Shown piece after piece: positions 6,236 to 8,044 of a stretch of 8,044 nt of DNA. The position numbers and the translations under genes were made by a program. Each line of letters begins with the position of its first letter. Position 1 is the stretch's first letter. Below the pieces are notes generated by a model. It had not been told where the DNA came from. It was given only the letters and a program-made list of their open reading frames with translations, and did not search any database. The DNA comes from an uncultured bacterium (GTDB taxonomy: Bacteria > Bacillota > Clostridia > Oscillospirales > Butyricicoccaceae): positions 1 through 8,044 of the forward strand of contig CAJMOV010000080.1 in NCBI GenBank assembly GCA_905215125.1, written 5' to 3'.

Positions 6236-6265
6236 TATTCTGCGCGGCGCGGCGCCCGCTTATGC
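6236..6265 (-). promoter_or_regulatory. Possible sporulation (sigma-G-like) promoter of the DUF1540 gene
   Basis: On the minus strand GCATA (6261-6265) and CAGAATA (6236-6242) are 18 bases apart. The sigma-G pattern of B. subtilis is about GHATR-18-CATNHTA; the -35 fits fully and the -10 fits six of seven. The neighbourhood of spoIIE adds only slight weight. A sigma-A promoter at this place is not obvious. Confidence 0.3.
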
Positions 6266-6336
6266 AAGCTGAAAAAACCACCAATTCAAACAGATATTAA
6301 TAGGAAAAGTTTGGGCAGATTAAATGCGTTAAAATA

Positions 6337-6365
6337 TTGACAAAAGGCGGCGCAACTGCTACAAT
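6337..6365 (+). promoter_or_regulatory. Sigma-A promoter of the alcohol dehydrogenase gene
   Basis: TTGACA (6337-6342) and TACAAT (6360-6365) are separated by exactly 17 bases. Transcription should start near 6372, about 66 bases before the ATG. Confidence 0.9.
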
Positions 6366-6369
6366 AAAC

Positions 6370-6387
6370 TTGTTAAATAAATAACGA
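6370..6387. promoter_or_regulatory. Rex-like redox operator over the ADH transcription start
   Basis: TTGTTAAATAAATAACGA matches the clostridial Rex consensus TTGTTAA-N4-TTAACAA at 12 of 14 defined positions. It sits on the predicted transcription start, where a repressor would block initiation. Rex releases DNA when NADH is high, and alcohol dehydrogenases are classic Rex targets in Clostridia. Sequence match seen; binding inferred. Confidence 0.65.
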
Positions 6388-6437
6388 AAATCGCAGCGCA
6401 TACAATTCAGACATAAAAAAGGAAAGGATGAGCACAA

Positions 6438-7607
6438 ATGGCACGCTTCACACTTCCCAGGGATTTGTATTTTGGCGACAACGCGATGGAGGAGCTCAAG
6501 GTACTTAAAGGGTATAAAAAGGCTTTTATTGTCACAGGCGGCAGCTCGATGAAGAAAAACGGCTTTCTTGACAAGCTGGAGGGTATCCTCAAAAATGCCG
6601 GACTGGAGATTTGCCTGTTTGAAGGGGTCGAGCCCGATCCGTCTGTGGAGACGGTTTACCGCGGCGCAGAAGCCATGCGTCAGTTTGGGCCGGACGTCAT
6701 TGTCGCCATCGGCGGTGGATCCCCCATTGATGCGGCAAAGGCCATGTGGGTTTTTTATGAGTACCCTGAAAAGAAATTTGACGATATTAAGGATCCCTTC
6801 TCCCTGCCCAAGCTGCGGCAGAAGGCCATTTTTGTCGCCATTCCTTCTACATCGGGCACGGCGACTGAGGTGACGGCCTTTTCCGTCATTACTGACTATT
6901 CCACCAAGGTCAAATACCCTCTGGCCGACTTTGAAATCACCCCGGATATCGCAGTACTGGACGGCACCATTGCTCAGACCATGCCCAAGACGCTGACAGC
7001 CCATACCGGCATGGACGCCATGACCCATGCTATTGAAGCCTATGTCGCGTCAGCCCGCAGCGATTTTTCCGATCCACTCGCCCTTAAAGCCATCAGTATG
7101 ATTTACGAGCATCTGGTCGATTCCTACAACGGCAGCCGCGACGCCCGCGAGAAAATGCACGTCGCCCAGTGTCTCGCCGGAATGGCCTTCTCCAACGCTC
7201 TGCTGGGCATCGTCCACTCGCTGGCCCACAAGACGGGTGCGCAGTACAACGTGCCGCATGGCTGCTGCAACGCCATCATGCTGCCTTATGTCATCCAGTA
7301 CAATTCCAAGGTCTGCATGTCCCGCTTTGCTGACATCGCCCGCGTCATGGGGCTGCCCGGAGCCACCGACAAGCAGCTGACCAATTCTCTGGTCGACGCG
7401 CTGCGCGAGCTGAACCGCCGCCTGGGCATCGCCCTCAGCTTCAAGGAGCACGGCGTGCCGGAGGATCTCTTCCTCAGTACCCGCGACTTTGTCTGTGAAA
7501 ACGCTGTTCTCGATCCGTGCACCGGGGCCAATCCGCGCGCCTGCGACGTCGAGGACATGAAGAAAGTCCTGACATGCTGCTATTACGGCGAGGACGTCAA
7601 CTTTTGA
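6438..7607 (+). CDS. Iron-containing alcohol dehydrogenase, butanol-dehydrogenase type
   Basis: A 389-residue group III (Fe-dependent) alcohol dehydrogenase, interconverting an aldehyde and alcohol with NAD(P)H in the cytoplasm. The nucleotide-binding signature is IGGGSPIDAAK (91-101), with PSTSGTATEVT (136-146). The metal ligands in the FucO pattern are D193 and H197 (GMDAMTHAIEAY), H260 (GIVHSLAHKTGA) and H274 (NVPHGCCNAIM), all present with FucO spacing. By recall it resembles the NADPH-dependent ADH1 of solvent-forming clostridia, full length, with a conserved CTGANPR near the C-terminus. The true substrate cannot be told. The ATG at 6438 has AAAGGA nine bases upstream. Monocistronic by appearance, with its own promoter and Rex-like site; a hairpin lies downstream. 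Cofactor (NADH or NADPH) is not decided from sequence. Confidence 0.95.
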   Translation: MARFTLPRDLYFGDNAMEELKVLKGYKKAFIVTGGSSMKKNGFLDKLEGILKNAGLEICLFEGVEPDPSVETVYRGAEAMRQFGPDVIVAIGGGSPIDAAKAMWVFYEYPEKKFDDIKDPFSLPKLRQKAIFVAIPSTSGTATEVTAFSVITDYSTKVKYPLADFEITPDIAVLDGTIAQTMPKTLTAHTGMDAMTHAIEAYVASARSDFSDPLALKAISMIYEHLVDSYNGSRDAREKMHVAQCLAGMAFSNALLGIVHSLAHKTGAQYNVPHGCCNAIMLPYVIQYNSKVCMSRFADIARVMGLPGATDKQLTNSLVDALRELNRRLGIALSFKEHGVPEDLFLSTRDFVCENAVLDPCTGANPRACDVEDMKKVLTCCYYGEDVNF

Positions 7608-7650
7608 TTTGCTTTAACCATCCTCTTTTTCCTCTTATTTAGGTTCCCTT

Positions 7651-7687
7651 GGTACGGCGGCGGATCCCTGTGGTTCGCCGCCGTGCT
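7651..7687. repeat. Long GC-rich hairpin between ADH and DapA-like genes
   Basis: ACGGCGGCG (7654-7662) pairs with CGCCGCCGT (7676-7684); inner wobble pairs extend the stem to about 13 with a five-base loop, and outer wobble pairs could lengthen it. No T tract follows on either strand, though a pyrimidine-rich stretch (7618-7650) precedes it. It could be an untypical terminator or an mRNA 3' end stabiliser of the ADH transcript. Confidence 0.55.
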
Positions 7688-7700
7688 GCGTCCTGCGGCA

Positions 7701-7729
7701 TTGACGATGACGGTGCGGCATGATACAGT
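7701..7729 (+). promoter_or_regulatory. Sigma-A promoter of the DapA-like gene
   Basis: TTGACG (7701-7706) and TACAGT (7724-7729) are 17 bases apart, and a TGA triplet just before the -10 gives an extended -10 (TGN) motif. It is 44 bases before the ATG at 7773, so this gene need not depend on read-through from the ADH gene. Confidence 0.65.
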
Positions 7730-7772
7730 ATAGTCAAAGCCTGACGACAGCGGAGGAAAAGGAGAAAGCGAA

Positions 7773-8044
7773 ATGGCGTACTTTGATATCTGCGGCGTGC
7801 TGCCGCCTGTAATCACCCCCTTTGACGCGGATGGAAGGGTGGATTTTGACGCCTTTGTACGGAATATCGAAAAATGGAATGAGACGGGCCTGCGCGGCTA
7901 TTTGGTTCTCGGCTCCAACGGCGAGACGCCGTATATCGGAGAGGAGGATAAAGTCCGGCTGATACGCGCCTGCGCCCGCAGGGCGGCGCCGGACAGGCTC
8001 ATCATGGCGGGTACGGGGGTGGAATCGACCGACGCCACCGTTGA
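7773..8044 (+). CDS. DapA-family aldolase, N-terminal part (cut by window edge)
   Basis: Ninety codons are visible to the right edge. The start GVLPPVITPFDADGRVDFDA (8-27), the VLGSNGETPYI segment (about 46-56), and the MAGTGVES segment (about 80-87) fit the DapA/N-acetylneuraminate lyase class I aldolase barrel. The GSNGE form, in place of the GTTGE of true DapA, is closer to 4-hydroxy-2-oxoglutarate aldolase (HOGA) and related enzymes, so lysine synthesis should not be assumed. The catalytic Lys lies beyond the window. The ATG at 7773 has AAGGAG (7759-7764) eight bases upstream. Family call good, substrate unknown. Confidence 0.88.
   Translation, partial: MAYFDICGVLPPVITPFDADGRVDFDAFVRNIEKWNETGLRGYLVLGSNGETPYIGEEDKVRLIRACARRAAPDRLIMAGTGVESTDATV

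Noticed and set aside
6297..7028. Open frame of 243 residues on the minus strand opposite the ADH
   Set aside because: It covers the ADH promoter, the Rex-like site and half of a well-conserved enzyme; it is a shadow frame.
1..8044. CRISPR array, tRNA, rRNA, transposase or attachment site
   Set aside because: No regularly spaced repeats, no RNA gene pattern and no transposase reading frame were seen on either strand.

Overview
The window looks like chromosomal DNA from a high-GC, endospore-forming Firmicute, most likely a clostridial gut anaerobe of the Oscillospiraceae/Ruminococcaceae type. The reasons are SpoIIE (endospore formers only), strong AAGGAGG ribosome binding sites, consensus sigma-A promoters, a DUF1540 Cys-rich protein, a DUF1836 regulator and a clostridial butanol-dehydrogenase-type Fe-ADH. 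The genus is an inference.

Layout from left to right. (1) Bases 1-239, minus: the first 79 codons of an MFS-type transporter, running off the left edge. (2) Bases 328-3296, minus: one transcription unit with a perfect-consensus sigma-A promoter (TTGACA-17-TATAAT), palindromic operator-like repeats in the leader, then a DUF1836 HTH protein, an NfeD/YuaF-like membrane protein with an OB-fold tail, and a flotillin, closed by a strong intrinsic terminator. (3) Bases 3393-5740, minus: spoIIE with a shortened membrane domain, followed by a small tail-anchored protein of unknown function, closed by an intrinsic terminator. (4) Bases 5810-6265, minus: a monocistronic gene for an 18-cysteine double-DUF1540 protein with its own terminator and a possible sigma-G-like promoter. 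(5) Bases 6337-7607, plus: an iron-containing alcohol dehydrogenase with a near-consensus sigma-A promoter and a Rex-like redox operator over the expected transcription start. (6) Bases 7701-8044, plus: a promoter and the first 90 codons of a DapA/HOGA-type aldolase, cut by the right edge.

Functional themes. The flotillin and its NfeD-like partner form the known bacterial membrane-microdomain pair (compare B. subtilis YuaF-YuaG and E. coli YqiJ-YqiK); here a DNA-binding DUF1836 protein heads the same operon, which suggests autoregulation. SpoIIE is the sporulation PP2C phosphatase that activates sigma-F in the forespore. The Fe-ADH probably reduces aldehydes to alcohols to reoxidise NAD(P)H, which fits control by the NADH sensor Rex. 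I found no mobile element, CRISPR array, rRNA or tRNA. Nothing in the window is a clear new defence or biosynthetic system; the most promising points are the regulator-flotillin operon with its palindromes, the small protein downstream of spoIIE, and the Rex-like site.
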